DNA of 64,000 nt from Bacillus sp. AFS073361 (lineage in GTDB: Bacteria; Bacillota; Bacilli; Bacillales; Cytobacillaceae). A program made the translations under genes and the position numbers. The stretch lies in assembly GCF_002567005.1 (NCBI RefSeq), contig NZ_NUZU01000031.1, forward strand, positions 4,523-68,522. Direction: 5' to 3'. The notes beneath the pieces are model-generated. The model ran no database searches. It had not been told where the DNA came from and saw nothing but the letters and a program-made list of their open reading frames with translations. Positions within the stretch are counted from its first letter, which is position 1. Every line of letters begins with the position of its first letter. This document shows, piece after piece, positions 18,113 to 28,183 of this stretch.

Positions 18113-19378
18113 CTATACCAACATTTGAAACAGAGTACTGTCCTTATTGACTTCACGATATAAAAATCCTTTTGCTTTAATGCGTTCAATCAACGGCGAA
18201 TAATCTCCTTTATCCTTCAACTCAATTCCCACTAATGCTGGGCCCGTTTCACGATTATTCTTCTTCGTATATTCAAAATGGCTAATATCGTCGTTTGGAC
18301 CAAGAACATCAAGCAGAAACTCACGTAAGGCACCTGGACGCTGCGGGAAATTGACGATGAAATAATGCTGCAATCCTTCGTAGATTTTTGAACGCTCTTT
18401 AATTTCCTGCATTCGGCCAATATCGTTGTTTCCGCCACTGACGATACAGACCACCGTCTTGCCTTTAATTTCCTCAGCATACATATCCAAGGCCGCCACT
18501 GAAAGTGCTCCAGTCGGTTCCACAACGATGGCATTTTCATTGTATAAGGATAAGAGTGTTGTACATACCTTACCTTCAGGAACGACAAGAATATCGTCAA
18601 CGATCTCCTTACAAATATTATAAGTTAACGTACCTACTGTCTTTACCGCTGCCCCGTCCACGAATGGATCGATTTCTTTTAATGAGGTTACTTCCCCTTT
18701 TAAAAAGGATTCCTTCATGCCAGGTGCGCCTTGTGGTTCAACCCCAATTAATAAAGTTTGTGGAGAATAGTGTCTAAGGTATGTACCGACTCCTGACATT
18801 AGCCCTCCACCGCCAATGGCACCAAAAAGGTAATCAATTTTCTCCGGGCAATCATTGAGCAATTCCACGGCCACTGTCCCTTGTCCGGCAATCACGTCGG
18901 GATCATCAAAAGGATGGATAAAGGTCCGATTTTCTAATTGACTGCATTCCATTGCTTTTTCATAGGCATCGTCAAAAGTATCTCCAATCAAAACAATCTC
19001 AACATCTTCCTTGCCCCAAAATTTCACTTGGTTTACCTTTTGTTTTGGTGTGGTACTTGGCATAAAGATTTTCCCATGGATATTTAAGAGATGACAGGAA
19101 TAAGCAACCCCCTGCGCATGATTCCCTGCACTTGCACAGATAATTCCATTTTTTAGCTCATCCTCATTTAGTTTTTTAATCCGATTATATGCACCGCGGA
19201 TTTTAAAGGAACGAACGCTTTGTAAATCCTCTCGTTTTAAGTAGACATGGCAGCCATATCGTTCTGATAACAAGTGATTGTATTGCAGGGGAGTTGGTGC
19301 AATTTCATCCTTAATGTTATGGCTGGCAATAATAATATCCTCCACATTAAACACTTTCTTATCAACTTGTTGACTCAT
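18113..19378 (-). CDS. ilvA: Threonine ammonia-lyase (threonine dehydratase) IlvA
   Basis: PLP enzyme converting threonine to 2-oxobutanoate, the first step of isoleucine synthesis. 422 residues, as in B. subtilis. The PLP lysine lies in SVRSFKIRGAYN, the phosphate-binding loop is GAIGGGGLMSG, and a C-terminal ACT-like regulatory domain starts near residue 325 (YFIVNFPQRPGALREFL). The ATG at 19378 is preceded by TAGGAGGG. It stands alone behind a T-box leader, so its transcription should rise when tRNAIle is uncharged. Confidence 0.95.
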   Translation of the reverse strand: MSQQVDKKVFNVEDIIIASHNIKDEIAPTPLQYNHLLSERYGCHVYLKREDLQSVRSFKIRGAYNRIKKLNEDELKNGIICASAGNHAQGVAYSCHLLNIHGKIFMPSTTPKQKVNQVKFWGKEDVEIVLIGDTFDDAYEKAMECSQLENRTFIHPFDDPDVIAGQGTVAVELLNDCPEKIDYLFGAIGGGGLMSGVGTYLRHYSPQTLLIGVEPQGAPGMKESFLKGEVTSLKEIDPFVDGAAVKTVGTLTYNICKEIVDDILVVPEGKVCTTLLSLYNENAIVVEPTGALSVAALDMYAEEIKGKTVVCIVSGGNNDIGRMQEIKERSKIYEGLQHYFIVNFPQRPGALREFLLDVLGPNDDISHFEYTKKNNRETGPALVGIELKDKGDYSPLIERIKAKGFLYREVNKDSTLFQMLV

Positions 19379-19449
19379 ATTCCTTTTCCCTCCTAATTTT
19401 TTGCATCCATCAAGTAAAATTAATAAGTTCAAATTCTATTTTTAAACAC

Positions 19450-19716
19450 AAAAAACTCGCCCCCATAATATAGGGACGAGTGAACTCGCGATACCACCCT
19501 ACTTCTGCAGCAACCAACACTACAGCTCTCGATCAACGTACCACTCTGGTACGCGTTCCATTGTAACGGCGGACATTCCGGTCTAGCTTACTCCATTGTT
19601 TCAGCTACACATCTCCGAGATGATCTTCGAATACGTCCTGACATCGACTTTCAGCAACTGTCGACTCTCTGTGGAACAAGGACTTACCCTACTCTTCTCA
19701 TCATTGATTCTTCTTC
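19450..19716 (-). promoter_or_regulatory. T-box riboswitch of ilvA
   Basis: Read on the minus strand, the canonical T-box AGGGTGGTATCGCG is at 19500-19487, followed by a terminator stem ACTCGTCCC / GGGGGCGAGT and TTTTTT (19484-19450). Upstream lies a long stem I region. GAAGATCATCTC near 19632-19621 is a plausible specifier loop with ATC (Ile). Uncharged tRNAIle would stabilise the antiterminator. The T-box and terminator are clear; the specifier codon is a reading from the linear sequence only. Confidence 0.9.
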
Positions 19717-19721
19717 AATTT

Positions 19722-19756
19722 TTTATAAGGTTACCACTGAAAAAATAACCTGTCAA
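19722..19756 (-). promoter_or_regulatory. Candidate SigA promoter of ilvA
   Basis: Minus-strand TTGACA (19756-19751) is followed after about 17 bp by TAACCTTATAAA, in which the -10 is imperfect. It lies just ahead of the T-box leader. Confidence 0.5.
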
Positions 19757-19863
19757 TATATTTTGACTATTTTAATTATTTTGTTAATTATAAAGCGCTT
19801 ACATCTGTTCAAGCCACTTTTAACACTGTTATTACCTTATTTTAAGTCGACAGCAAAAATATA

Positions 19864-19896
19864 AAAAACTCTTTTCGAATGACGAAAAGAGTTTTT
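19864..19896. terminator. Terminator of the roc operon
   Basis: AAAAAACTCTTTTCG / CGAAAAGAGTTTTTT, near-perfect stem with a 5-nt loop and T tail on both strands. Confidence 0.9.
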
Positions 19897-19914
19897 TAAT
19901 AGAAATGAAGTACT

Positions 19915-20169
19915 TTATTCAGATCCTGTAATTATCAAATCATCTTGGATGGTTGCTAGGACGGTTTGAGTGTTTACTTCTTGACCCTCTTTGACAGGTA
20001 AAGAGGTGATATGCCCGCTTATCCCGATTGAAACCTCTTCCATTCTACCGTTCTGGGTTCTTATTAAAAACAATTTCTCCCACTCATATACATGATTATT
20101 TTCCTCGGTAAAAACAGTTTCTACAGTACCAGAACATGGACTGAAGATAGCTTCTTCCGTTACTGACAA
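19915..20169 (-). CDS. Small lipoyl/biotinyl-like barrel protein without the modified lysine
   Basis: About 84 residues. Two half-repeats, IFSPCSGTVETVFTEENNHVYEWEKLFLI and VSIGISGHITSLPVKEGQEVNTQTVLATI, match the two halves of the biotinyl/lipoyl barrel-sandwich fold. The hairpin that normally carries the modified Lys (MKM or DKA) reads RTQNGRMEEV, with no Lys. So it is probably not biotinylated or lipoylated. TTG 20169 lies 8 nt after AAAGGAG and is the better start than the GTG at 20178. Last gene after rocG, 89 bp downstream; role unknown. Confidence 0.62.
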   Translation of the reverse strand: MSVTEEAIFSPCSGTVETVFTEENNHVYEWEKLFLIRTQNGRMEEVSIGISGHITSLPVKEGQEVNTQTVLATIQDDLIITGSE

Positions 20170-20258
20170 TTTCTTCACTCCTTTTTAGTTTCTTACAGTC
20201 ATTGAACAGATCAAGATTTCTCGGTCCAAACGTTGGGCGATTCGTCTTATAATTTCTT

Positions 20259-21551
20259 TTATACCCATCCTCTGAAACGAGACGCTTCAGCAACTTTTCT
20301 GATACCAACCATATATGCTGCTAATCGCATATCTACTTGATGTGTTTTAGCTGTTTGATAGATATTTTCAAAAGAATCAACCATTACTTTTATAAGCTTT
20401 TCATCTACTTCTTCTTCGGTCCAATAATATCCTTGATTATTTTGCACCCATTCAAAATAAGAGACAGTTACTCCGCCTGCACTTGCAAGTATATCTGGTA
20501 CAAGAATGACTCCACGTTCAGTAAGAATTCTTGTTGCTTCAAGTGTTGTTGGTCCATTTGCTGCTTCGACAACAATAGGTGCTTTAATATTGGCCGCATT
20601 TTTGGCAGTGATTTGGTTTGAAATGGCTGCCGGAACCAGAATATCACAATCTAATTCTAGTAGTTCTTGATTGGTGATTGTGTTTTTGAAGAGCTTTGAG
20701 AAGGTACCGAAACTATCTCTTCGGTCCAGTAAGTAATTAATATCTAGTCCGTTTGGATCGTAAATACCACCATATACATCGGAAACGGCAACTACCTTCG
20801 CCCCAGAATCATGCATAAACTTTGCCAAGTAACTTCCGGCATTCCCAAAGCCTTGAATGACAACGCGCGCTCCTTGAAGTTCCTTACCAATTTTCTTCAA
20901 TGCTTCTTCAATACAAATCGTTACGCCGCGTGCAGTGGCTGTTTCACGACCTTGTGATCCGCCGAGGACGATTGGTTTCCCAGTAATAAATCCTGGTGAA
21001 TCGAATTCACGTAAACGGCTGTATTCATCCATCATCCATGCCATGATTTGTGAATTGGTATAAACATCGGGTGCAGGTATGTCTTTCGATGGGCCAACAA
21101 TTTGGCTAATCGCCCGGACATAGCCGCGGCTTAAGCTTTCAAGCTCTCTAAAAGACATGTTGCGAGGATCACAGATGATCCCGCCTTTCCCGCCGCCATA
21201 CGGAAGATTAGTAATTCCGCACTTTAAGCTCATCCATATGGACAACGCTTTTACTTCTTCCTCATCCACTTCCGGATGAAAACGGACACCGCCTTTTGTT
21301 GGACCAACCGCATCATTATGCTGAGAACGATAGCCTGTAAATATTTTGACAGAACCATCATCCATTTTTACTGGTATGCGGACAGTTAATAAACGAATTG
21401 GTTCTTTTAATAATTCATACATTTCGTTGTTATAGCCTAATTTAGATAAAGCTTGTTGGATGATCGTTTGTGTTGAATTAAATAGATTTAAGGATTCTTG
21501 TTCTTCTTGTTGTTGTTTTTCCATTTCAGTTACCATTGGTTTCACTGACAT
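20259..21551 (-). CDS. rocG: NAD-dependent glutamate dehydrogenase RocG
   Basis: Oxidises glutamate to 2-oxoglutarate and ammonium. 430 residues. The substrate lysine region GGGKGGI, the catalytic PAPDVYT and the Rossmann motif IQGFGNAGSY are intact. The loop after SGG has no duplicated residues of the cryptic B. subtilis gudB type. Its place after rocA and rocD argues for RocG rather than GudB. ATG 21551 with GGGGTG upstream is preferred over the GTG at 21560. Confidence 0.92.
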   Translation of the reverse strand: MSVKPMVTEMEKQQQEEQESLNLFNSTQTIIQQALSKLGYNNEMYELLKEPIRLLTVRIPVKMDDGSVKIFTGYRSQHNDAVGPTKGGVRFHPEVDEEEVKALSIWMSLKCGITNLPYGGGKGGIICDPRNMSFRELESLSRGYVRAISQIVGPSKDIPAPDVYTNSQIMAWMMDEYSRLREFDSPGFITGKPIVLGGSQGRETATARGVTICIEEALKKIGKELQGARVVIQGFGNAGSYLAKFMHDSGAKVVAVSDVYGGIYDPNGLDINYLLDRRDSFGTFSKLFKNTITNQELLELDCDILVPAAISNQITAKNAANIKAPIVVEAANGPTTLEATRILTERGVILVPDILASAGGVTVSYFEWVQNNQGYYWTEEEVDEKLIKVMVDSFENIYQTAKTHQVDMRLAAYMVGIRKVAEASRFRGWV

Positions 21552-21600
21552 GCCTGACACCCCGTCGTATAGTAGATTATTAGATTTATATATTTTAAAA

Positions 21601-22806
21601 TTAGCTTAAAACCGTTTTGATTTTTTCAAAGGCCCAATCGATTTCTTCTGTTGTAATGGTAAGTGGTGGTGCGAAACGAATCACTGTGTCATGGGTTTCT
21701 TTACATAATAAACCTGCTTCTTTTAATTGCTCACAGTATGGTCTTGCGGCTTCTGTAAGTTCAACCCCGATAAATAACCCTTTGCCTCTTACCGATTTAA
21801 TTTTTGGATTGGTAATGGACTGTAATTTTTCAAAGAAGTATTTGCCTAATTCTAGCGAGCGTTCTGCTAGTCTTTCATCCTCAATCACTTCCAAAGCAGC
21901 GAGTGACACGGCACATGCTAATGGATTTCCTCCAAACGTTGACCCGTGGGACCCTGGATTAAATACACCTAATACATCAGAATTTGCCACGACACAGGAA
22001 ATTGGGAATACCCCGCCGCCTAATGCTTTACCTAAGATCAACATATCAGGATTTACGTCTTCCCAATCGCAGGCAAACATTTTACCTGTCCGCGCTAAGC
22101 CCACTTGAATTTCATCCGCAATGAACAATACCTTGTTTTCCTTACATAAATCTGATGCCGCTTTCAAAAAGCCTTCTGGCGGTAAGATAATCCCGGCTTC
22201 ACCTTGAATTGGTTCAATTAAAAATGCAGCTGTGTTTGGTGTGATGGCGGCTTTCAATGCTTCAAGATCACCATAAGGAATTAAATTGATTCCAGGCAGC
22301 ATTGGCCCAAAGCCGCGCTTATATTCCGGGTCTGATGATAAGGAAACAGCACCCATCGTCCGGCCATGGAAATTTCCTACACAGGCAATTATTTCTGCTT
22401 GGTTTTCAGCGATGCCTTTTACATCATAACCCCAGCGACGGGCTGCTTTAAGTGCCGTTTCAACCGCTTCTGCACCCGTATTCATTGGGAGGGCCATATT
22501 CTTATTGGTTAATTGACAAATTTTTTCGTACCATGGTCCGAGTTGATCATTATGAAAAGCACGAGAAGTAAGTGTGACCTTATCTGCTTGGTCTTTCAAT
22601 GCTTGAATGATTTTTGGATGACGATGTCCTTGGTTCACTGCTGAATAGGCACTTAGCATATCCATGTAACGGTTTCCTTCTGGACTTTCCACCCAAACAC
22701 CCTCCGCCTTCGCAATGACGATTGGCAGTGGATGATAGTTATTTGCACCGAATTTATGTGTTTGTTCAATAATTTGATTCGTTTTAGTAGTTTCTGAGAC
22801 TGTCAT
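21601..22806 (-). CDS. rocD: Ornithine aminotransferase RocD
   Basis: PLP enzyme converting ornithine and 2-oxoglutarate to glutamate semialdehyde and glutamate. 401 residues; class III aminotransferase motifs [17 protein letters not shown] and the PLP lysine in [23 protein letters not shown] lies before the ATG. Middle gene of rocA-rocD-rocG; 49 bp to rocG. Confidence 0.95.
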   Translation of the reverse strand: MTVSETTKTNQIIEQTHKFGANNYHPLPIVIAKAEGVWVESPEGNRYMDMLSAYSAVNQGHRHPKIIQALKDQADKVTLTSRAFHNDQLGPWYEKICQLTNKNMALPMNTGAEAVETALKAARRWGYDVKGIAENQAEIIACVGNFHGRTMGAVSLSSDPEYKRGFGPMLPGINLIPYGDLEALKAAITPNTAAFLIEPIQGEAGIILPPEGFLKAASDLCKENKVLFIADEIQVGLARTGKMFACDWEDVNPDMLILGKALGGGVFPISCVVANSDVLGVFNPGSHGSTFGGNPLACAVSLAALEVIEDERLAERSLELGKYFFEKLQSITNPKIKSVRGKGLFIGVELTEAARPYCEQLKEAGLLCKETHDTVIRFAPPLTITTEEIDWAFEKIKTVLS

Positions 22807-22826
22807 GATAGTTCCTCCTCTATTTA

Positions 22827-22862
22827 CCTCGGGTAGGTTGAGTTCCTAAACCACCCGAGGGA
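22827..22862 (-). other. Intercistronic hairpin rocA/rocD
   Basis: CCTCGGGT / ACCCGAGG, 8-bp perfect stem, extended by GG.TT/AACC, in the 71-bp gap between rocA and rocD. No T run follows, so it is more likely an RNA processing or stability element than a full terminator. Confidence 0.6.
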
Positions 22863-22877
22863 TCAATGATGTAGTGA

Positions 22878-24422
22878 TTAAAGTGTTTCAGATGTTGTTT
22901 TCGCTTGCATATGAAGCAGTAAATATTCTGGACCGCCTGCTTTCGAATCTGTTCCAGACATATTGAAACCGCCAAACGGTTGGTATCCAACAATCGCACC
23001 TGTACAAGTGCGGTTAAAATATAGGTTTCCGACATGGAATTCTTCGCGTGCGCGTTCAATATGTTCGCGATTATTTGAAATCAATGCACCCGTTAAACCA
23101 TAGTCCGTATTATTAGCAATGGTCATCATATGGTCAAAGTCACGGGCTTTACACATACCAAGAACTGGTCCGAAAATTTCTTCTTGCATAAGGCGTGCGT
23201 TTTCATCTAAATCAGCGAAGATTGTCGGCTGGATGAAGTACCCTTTAGAATCATCACCTTCGCCGCCCGTCATAAGTCGGCCTTCTTGCTTGCCTACTTC
23301 CATATAATTCATGATTTTTTTGAACGATTTTTCATCAATAACAGGTCCCATATAAGTAGTGGCCTCTTCAGGATTTCCAAGCGTAAGTGTTCTTGTTTGT
23401 GCCACAACTTTCTCAAGCACGACGTCATACACATCCTGATGAATGACTGCACGAGAACCTGCCGAACATTTTTGTCCTGAAAAACCGAAAGCGGAATAAA
23501 CAATGCTTGAAGCAGCTAAATCTAAATCAGCATCATTATCAACAACCACTGTGTCCTTACCACCCATTTCAGCTATCACACGTTTGATCCATTTTTGACC
23601 TGGATGAACCTTCGCGGCCCGTTCATTAATACGGCAGCCTACTTCACGTGAACCTGTAAAGGATACAAAGCGTGTTTTTGGATGATCAACAAGGTAATCA
23701 CCAATTTGCGCACCGCTACCTGGCACAAAGTTTAACACTCCTTTTGGAAGACCTGCTTCCTCCATTAACTCAACGAATTTTGCGGCAACTACTGGTGTTG
23801 AGTTGGCTGGCTTAAGAAGAACTGTATTACCCGAAACAATTGCTGCAATGGTTGTTCCTGCCATAATCGCTAATGGGAAGTTGAAAGGTGAAATAATAAT
23901 TCCTACACCTAGTGGGATATAGTTGTACTGGTTGAATTCCCCATTTCGACTATTTACCGGTGAACCTTCTTTTAATTGAAGCATTTGACGGCCATAATAC
24001 TCGATAAAGTCGATCGCCTCGGCTGTATCTGCATCCGCTTCCTTCCATGGTTTTCCGGCTTCTTTCACTAGATAAGCTGAAAACTCATGTTTCCTGCGGC
24101 GCAAAATGGCGGCTGCTTTGAATAAAATGTTGGCACGATGTTCTGGTCTCCACTTTTTCCACGTTTCAAATGTGGTTAATGCGGCATGCATCGCCTTTTC
24201 TGCTAGTTCTTGGTCTGCCATCGACACTCGACCAATAATTTCTTCTTTATTTGCTGGATTAATAGAAATAATTTTTTCCTCAGTTGTAATCTGTTCTCCA
24301 CCGATAACAACTGGGTAATCCTTGCCAAGCTGTGTTTGTACAAAGGCCAGTGCCTCTTGGAAGGCTTGTTTATTTTTTTCATCTTCAAAGTTTGTAAATG
24401 GTTCATGTGAATATGTTTTCAA
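22878..24422 (-). CDS. rocA: 1-pyrroline-5-carboxylate dehydrogenase RocA
   Basis: Oxidises pyrroline-5-carboxylate (glutamate semialdehyde) to glutamate in arginine and proline breakdown. 514 residues of the ALDH superfamily: SFTGSREVG, the catalytic Glu in [14 protein letters not shown] and the nucleophilic Cys in [15 protein letters not shown] start behind AAGGGGGAAC. First gene of the roc operon with a sigma-54 promoter about 40 bp upstream. Confidence 0.95.
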   Translation of the reverse strand: MKTYSHEPFTNFEDEKNKQAFQEALAFVQTQLGKDYPVVIGGEQITTEEKIISINPANKEEIIGRVSMADQELAEKAMHAALTTFETWKKWRPEHRANILFKAAAILRRRKHEFSAYLVKEAGKPWKEADADTAEAIDFIEYYGRQMLQLKEGSPVNSRNGEFNQYNYIPLGVGIIISPFNFPLAIMAGTTIAAIVSGNTVLLKPANSTPVVAAKFVELMEEAGLPKGVLNFVPGSGAQIGDYLVDHPKTRFVSFTGSREVGCRINERAAKVHPGQKWIKRVIAEMGGKDTVVVDNDADLDLAASSIVYSAFGFSGQKCSAGSRAVIHQDVYDVVLEKVVAQTRTLTLGNPEEATTYMGPVIDEKSFKKIMNYMEVGKQEGRLMTGGEGDDSKGYFIQPTIFADLDENARLMQEEIFGPVLGMCKARDFDHMMTIANNTDYGLTGALISNNREHIERAREEFHVGNLYFNRTCTGAIVGYQPFGGFNMSGTDSKAGGPEYLLLHMQAKTTSETL

Positions 24423-24460
24423 TGGTTGTTCCCCCTTGTCGTTTGCTACATCAATTATAT

Positions 24461-24478
24461 ATGCAAGTTACGTGCCAA
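24461..24478 (-). promoter_or_regulatory. Sigma-54 (SigL) promoter of rocADG
   Basis: Minus strand reads TTGGCAC-GTAAC-TTGCAT, matching the -24/-12 consensus TGGCAC-N5-TTGCW exactly. In B. subtilis the rocABC promoter is SigL-dependent and activated by RocR; neither regulator is in this window. Confidence 0.9.
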
Positions 24479-24518
24479 CTTGTATTTTGCATATATAAAG
24501 GGTTTTCATTGGATTTGG

Positions 24519-24582
24519 TGCAAATAGATTTTGCGCAAAATAAATAATTAATCAGCATACGCAAAATTTTTTGGCATTTTGC
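24519..24582 (-). promoter_or_regulatory. Candidate RocR upstream activating sequences
   Basis: Two inverted repeats of GCAAAA/TTTTGC type lie 45-120 bp upstream of the sigma-54 promoter: TGCAAA..TTTGCG at 24519-24535, overlapping the perfect palindrome TTTTGCGCAAAA (24529-24540), and GCAAAAT..ATTTTGC at 24561-24582. Distance and symmetry fit an enhancer-binding activator such as RocR. Confidence 0.6.
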
Positions 24583-24729
24583 AGATTCTATTATTAAAAA
24601 TAGATGCAAAAAATTCAATTTTAACGAAAATAGATTCGAATTGATAATAAAAACCCTTCTAGGACATTTTTTCATGGTATATTTAGATTAATAGAAAGAT
24701 AATTCTGATAGTTAAAAGGAGAGATTGAT
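24583..24729. other. Remainder of the rocA-ytoA divergent region
   Basis: AT-rich. GATAGTTAAAAGGAGAG (24707-24723) is the ribosome site region of ytoA. Nothing else supported. Confidence 0.4.
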
Positions 24730-25242
24730 TTGATTATCCCTTACAAAGGTATTTCCCCTGATGTCCATGACTCAGTATTTGTAGCACCCGGTGCCTATTT
24801 AATTGGTGATGTAAGAATTGGAAAGGGTTCATCCGTTTGGTTTAACGCGGTTCTACGCGGGGATGATGGACCAATTATCATCGGTGAACGGTGCAGCATT
24901 CAAGATAATTCAACAATTCATTTGTTCGAAGGGTTCCCGGTCGAAATTGCAGATGACGTGACAATTGGCCATAATGTTATTCTGCATGGCTGTAAGGTTG
25001 GGAAGCGATGCATTATTGGAATGGGTTCGACGCTTTTAGATAATGTTGAGATTGGTGAAGATTGTATTATTGGGGCCAATACACTGTTAGCTGGCGGAGT
25101 TAAAATTCCTCCTCGTTCCCTAGTGTTGGGGTCTCCTGGTAAAGTGGTCAGAGAAATAACCCAAAAGGACCTGGACCTGCTGCAGATGTCTAGCGATCAC
25201 TATGTCCAGAAGGGGAAAGAATTTAAGGAAATTCTTAAATAG
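24730..25242 (+). CDS. ytoA: Gamma-carbonic anhydrase family protein (YtoA)
   Basis: 170 residues of left-handed beta-helix made of hexapeptide repeats (V-x-I-G-x-G type), close to B. subtilis YtoA. The three zinc-binding His positions are present (TIHLFEG, TIGHNVILHG). Some family members hydrate CO2, many are untested. TTG start behind AAAGGAGAG. Confidence 0.88.
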   Translation: MIIPYKGISPDVHDSVFVAPGAYLIGDVRIGKGSSVWFNAVLRGDDGPIIIGERCSIQDNSTIHLFEGFPVEIADDVTIGHNVILHGCKVGKRCIIGMGSTLLDNVEIGEDCIIGANTLLAGGVKIPPRSLVLGSPGKVVREITQKDLDLLQMSSDHYVQKGKEFKEILK

Positions 25243-25256
25243 ATTAATAGTGAAAA

Positions 25257-25291
25257 AAACTGCCCTCATGAAGGATTCATAAGGGCAGTTT
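25257..25291. terminator. Bidirectional terminator
   Basis: AAACTGCCCT / AGGGCAGTTT with inner ATGA/TCAT, between convergent ytoA and the MFS gene. Confidence 0.85.
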
Positions 25292-25305
25292 ATCAAACAT
25301 ATAGG

Positions 25306-26634
25306 TTAGGTACTCTTACTTGAAGAGGTTGTTTTTGCAGGGATAAAGAAACTTATTACAATATTAATTAGGCTTAATATCAGTGCATATAGAAATAAAT
25401 TTTTCATTCCAACATGGATGTTTACAGCTTGATTGATGATCAGTCCCATAACAGTAACTCCGATGGAAGTTCCGATATTTTTTAAAAACATTTGCAATGA
25501 GGTGGACATCCCTTTGATGTGGGCTTCAGCAAATTCTTGGGATGCAATTGTTCCTACTGCAAACAACAAACCAAAAGCAACACCCTGGATTGTTAAGATG
25601 ATAAACAAGCTAACATAAGATATATCTGTGATGAACAAATATAATGCTAAGCCTGAAACTGTTGTGATGAGGCTTCCAATAATAAAAAGGAGCTTATACC
25701 CAAAGCGAAGGATCCACTTTCCCGCAGGGGTGCTTCCGAAAGTCCAGCCAACGGCAATACTTAGCAGGATGAGCCCGCTTTTATAAATACTCATGTGACT
25801 GCCTTCTTGCAGGTACAAAGGAATAAAGTTAGATGTTCCAAAAAAGGCCAAACAATAAACTAACATGAAAAGGTTCGTCATCAGAATTCCCTTGTTCCTA
25901 AATAATGAAACAGGCAGGAACGGATGGGATTCTTTTCGTTCTACTAAAACAAAGACAATTAAACCAATGACTCCTAGAATCAATAACCAGATAGAGTGTT
26001 CTATATTAGTAGATAACAATAATAGCGTAATAGAAATCCCGAATAAGAAGAAACCTTTATAGTCAATATGTGTTTTCTTAAATTCCATCTGTTCTTTATA
26101 GGGCAGCAAACAAAGCACGCTGGCAATACCGATGGGAATATTTATAAAGAATATCCATCTCCATGTTAATGCTTCCACAAAGAAAGATCCTAGTATGGGA
26201 CCAACAATAGATGAGATGGCCCAAATACTGCTAAAAACCGCTTGAATTTTCCCGCGACGTTCAATCGTAAACAAATCACCTACGATGATCATGGAAAGTG
26301 GAATCATCCCACCTGCACCTAAACCTTGAATTCCCCTAAATATAATCAGCGTGACCATGGAATTCGCCATCCCACAAAGAATGGAACCTAGTGTAAATAA
26401 GCCCACGGAAAACATTAACAGGTTTTTCCGGCCATACATATCCGATAATTTACCGTATAACGGCACAGTAACAGTGCTAGCTAACATATAAACAACAAAT
26501 ATCCATGCAAATAACTCCATGCCACCAAGTTGTTTGACAATGGTCGGACTGGCTGTTTGCATAATATTAGCATCTAGTGCTGAAATTAACGTCGTGATGA
26601 CTAGACCCCAAAATACATACATATTCTTTTTCAT
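25306..26634 (-). CDS. MFS drug-type exporter (DHA2/EmrB-QacA like)
   Basis: About 442 residues, many membrane segments (13-14 expected). The N-terminal SALDANIMQTASPTIVKQLGG and motif A GKLSDMYGRKNLL and motif C-like WAISSIVGPILGSFF mark proton-driven drug:H+ antiporters. ATG 26634 has TGGAGGAAG upstream, so the six residues before it are not used. Substrate not predictable. No regulator adjacent. Confidence 0.86.
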   Translation of the reverse strand: MKKNMYVFWGLVITTLISALDANIMQTASPTIVKQLGGMELFAWIFVVYMLASTVTVPLYGKLSDMYGRKNLLMFSVGLFTLGSILCGMANSMVTLIIFRGIQGLGAGGMIPLSMIIVGDLFTIERRGKIQAVFSSIWAISSIVGPILGSFFVEALTWRWIFFINIPIGIASVLCLLPYKEQMEFKKTHIDYKGFFLFGISITLLLLSTNIEHSIWLLILGVIGLIVFVLVERKESHPFLPVSLFRNKGILMTNLFMLVYCLAFFGTSNFIPLYLQEGSHMSIYKSGLILLSIAVGWTFGSTPAGKWILRFGYKLLFIIGSLITTVSGLALYLFITDISYVSLFIILTIQGVAFGLLFAVGTIASQEFAEAHIKGMSTSLQMFLKNIGTSIGVTVMGLIINQAVNIHVGMKNLFLYALILSLINIVISFFIPAKTTSSSKST

Positions 26635-26712
26635 AACTTCCTCCAAAACCAATTAATCGACTATCTATAGGATAGTTTATCATTTTTTCATCTACATAGA
26701 ACAAGCCATTCA

Positions 26713-27954
26713 CTAAGAATGGCTCACTTCCATCTTCAATAACGGCTGAGTAATCGTTGGTAAAATGATTTCAATTGTTGTTCCCTCATTCATTTTACTA
26801 TAAATATTTAGCGTCCCATTATGACCTTCGATTATTTTGTAACAGGTCATTAAGCCGAGACCCGTTCCTTTTTCCTTAGTTGTATAAAATGGTTCTCCAA
26901 GAGTAGAAATCCGTTCTTGCGGGATACCGATCCCTTGATCGATAATCTGAATCGATATTTTCCCCTCTTCTTTTTCTTTTACGGCCACATGGATAGATCC
27001 ACCCGTAGGCATAGCTTCCATCGCGTTTTTAAGTAGATTTAAAAACACTTGCTTTAATTGATTTTCCTCACAGCTGATCAACGGCAAATCATGATCAAAA
27101 TCTATATTGATTTGAATATTATTCAAAAGTGATTGGTTGTTTATTAAGGTGATGACATCCTTTAAGAGGATTCTAATATCTTGTGTCTTATAGACGGCTG
27201 CAGAAGGTTTGGCCAGGACCAGAAATTCCCCGACGATTTCATTGATTCGGTCGAGTTCAGATAACAATATCTCAAAATATTCCTCTTTCTGGGTGCTGGT
27301 TTTTAACAGTTGAATAAAACCTTTGATCGAGGTGAGAGGATTTCGTATTTCATGGGCTATTCCCGCTGCCATTTGACCTAACAGCGCTAATTTTTCAGAC
27401 TTTTGAATGAGGCGTTCAGTTTCTTCACTTTTTTCAGTTATGTCCTTCCCAATGGACAAGATGGCTTCTTTCCCACCAAAAACGATCAATAAAGAAGATA
27501 CTTCAAATAAAAAAGTGGATCCATCCAATCGCTTGGCTTTGTAATCAATGGTGTGAACAGGCTGCTTTTCTTTCTTTATTTGTTTAAATCGTTCAAGCAT
27601 CCGGCTTCGATATTCAGGAGCAATAAAATCCATAATGGACTTCCCCGTCAAATCTTCAAGGTTCCCAGCACCAATCATGCTAAGTGCTGCTTTATTTACA
27701 TATACTAATTTATGATTCCGCGTAACATAGACAGGTGCAGGCAATGAATCGATCAATTTCTTATAGCTTTCTTCACTCGCTCGAGCCTTTTTTTCATAGT
27801 AGCGTGCCTTATCATATTGCCATCCCACCACCCAGGCAATTAGGGTAAACAGAAAAAAGTCAATCGAGAAAAAAGGTAGATGATCGAAAATCTTTTGGTA
27901 GCTGGTAAAAAGAATCGAAATCATCACCAGGATAATTTGACCGGATTTATTCAT
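26713..27954 (-). CDS. PAS-domain sensor histidine kinase (sporulation-kinase-like)
   Basis: 413 residues. One or two N-terminal membrane helices (about 5-48), a PAS domain (62-180), then HisKA with the phospho-His in GIAHEIRNPLTSIKGFIQLL, the N box NLLKNAMEA, G1 IIDQGIGIP, F box EPFYTTK and G2 GTGLGL. The HEIRNPLTSIKGF form is that of B. subtilis KinA/B/E. No response regulator lies next to it, so it may feed a distant regulator such as Spo0F; this is inference. Confidence 0.86.
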   Translation of the reverse strand: MNKSGQIILVMISILFTSYQKIFDHLPFFSIDFFLFTLIAWVVGWQYDKARYYEKKARASEESYKKLIDSLPAPVYVTRNHKLVYVNKAALSMIGAGNLEDLTGKSIMDFIAPEYRSRMLERFKQIKKEKQPVHTIDYKAKRLDGSTFLFEVSSLLIVFGGKEAILSIGKDITEKSEETERLIQKSEKLALLGQMAAGIAHEIRNPLTSIKGFIQLLKTSTQKEEYFEILLSELDRINEIVGEFLVLAKPSAAVYKTQDIRILLKDVITLINNQSLLNNIQINIDFDHDLPLISCEENQLKQVFLNLLKNAMEAMPTGGSIHVAVKEKEEGKISIQIIDQGIGIPQERISTLGEPFYTTKEKGTGLGLMTCYKIIEGHNGTLNIYSKMNEGTTIEIILPTITQPLLKMEVSHS

Positions 27955-28183
27955 GGTTCAGCCCTCTTATTTAGGTATATTTACTTATGCAATTCGACAT
28001 AATTTGATTTATTCCTCTATTAAAATCAATAAATATTATTATGGAGAGAAATAGCAAAAAAATCTACCTAAATTCAATGGAAATAATTGATTACCAATAA
28101 AAAATTTTGCACTTATTTCTAGATTGTCAGATTTATAGGCAAAAAAAAGAGTCTATAATATTCATTATAAACTCCAAAATCCC

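Noticed and set aside
19792..19805. CcpA-like TGTAAGCGCTTTAT upstream of the ilvA promoter
   Set aside because: The final CA of the consensus is lost, giving two mismatches at fixed positions; chance is likely.
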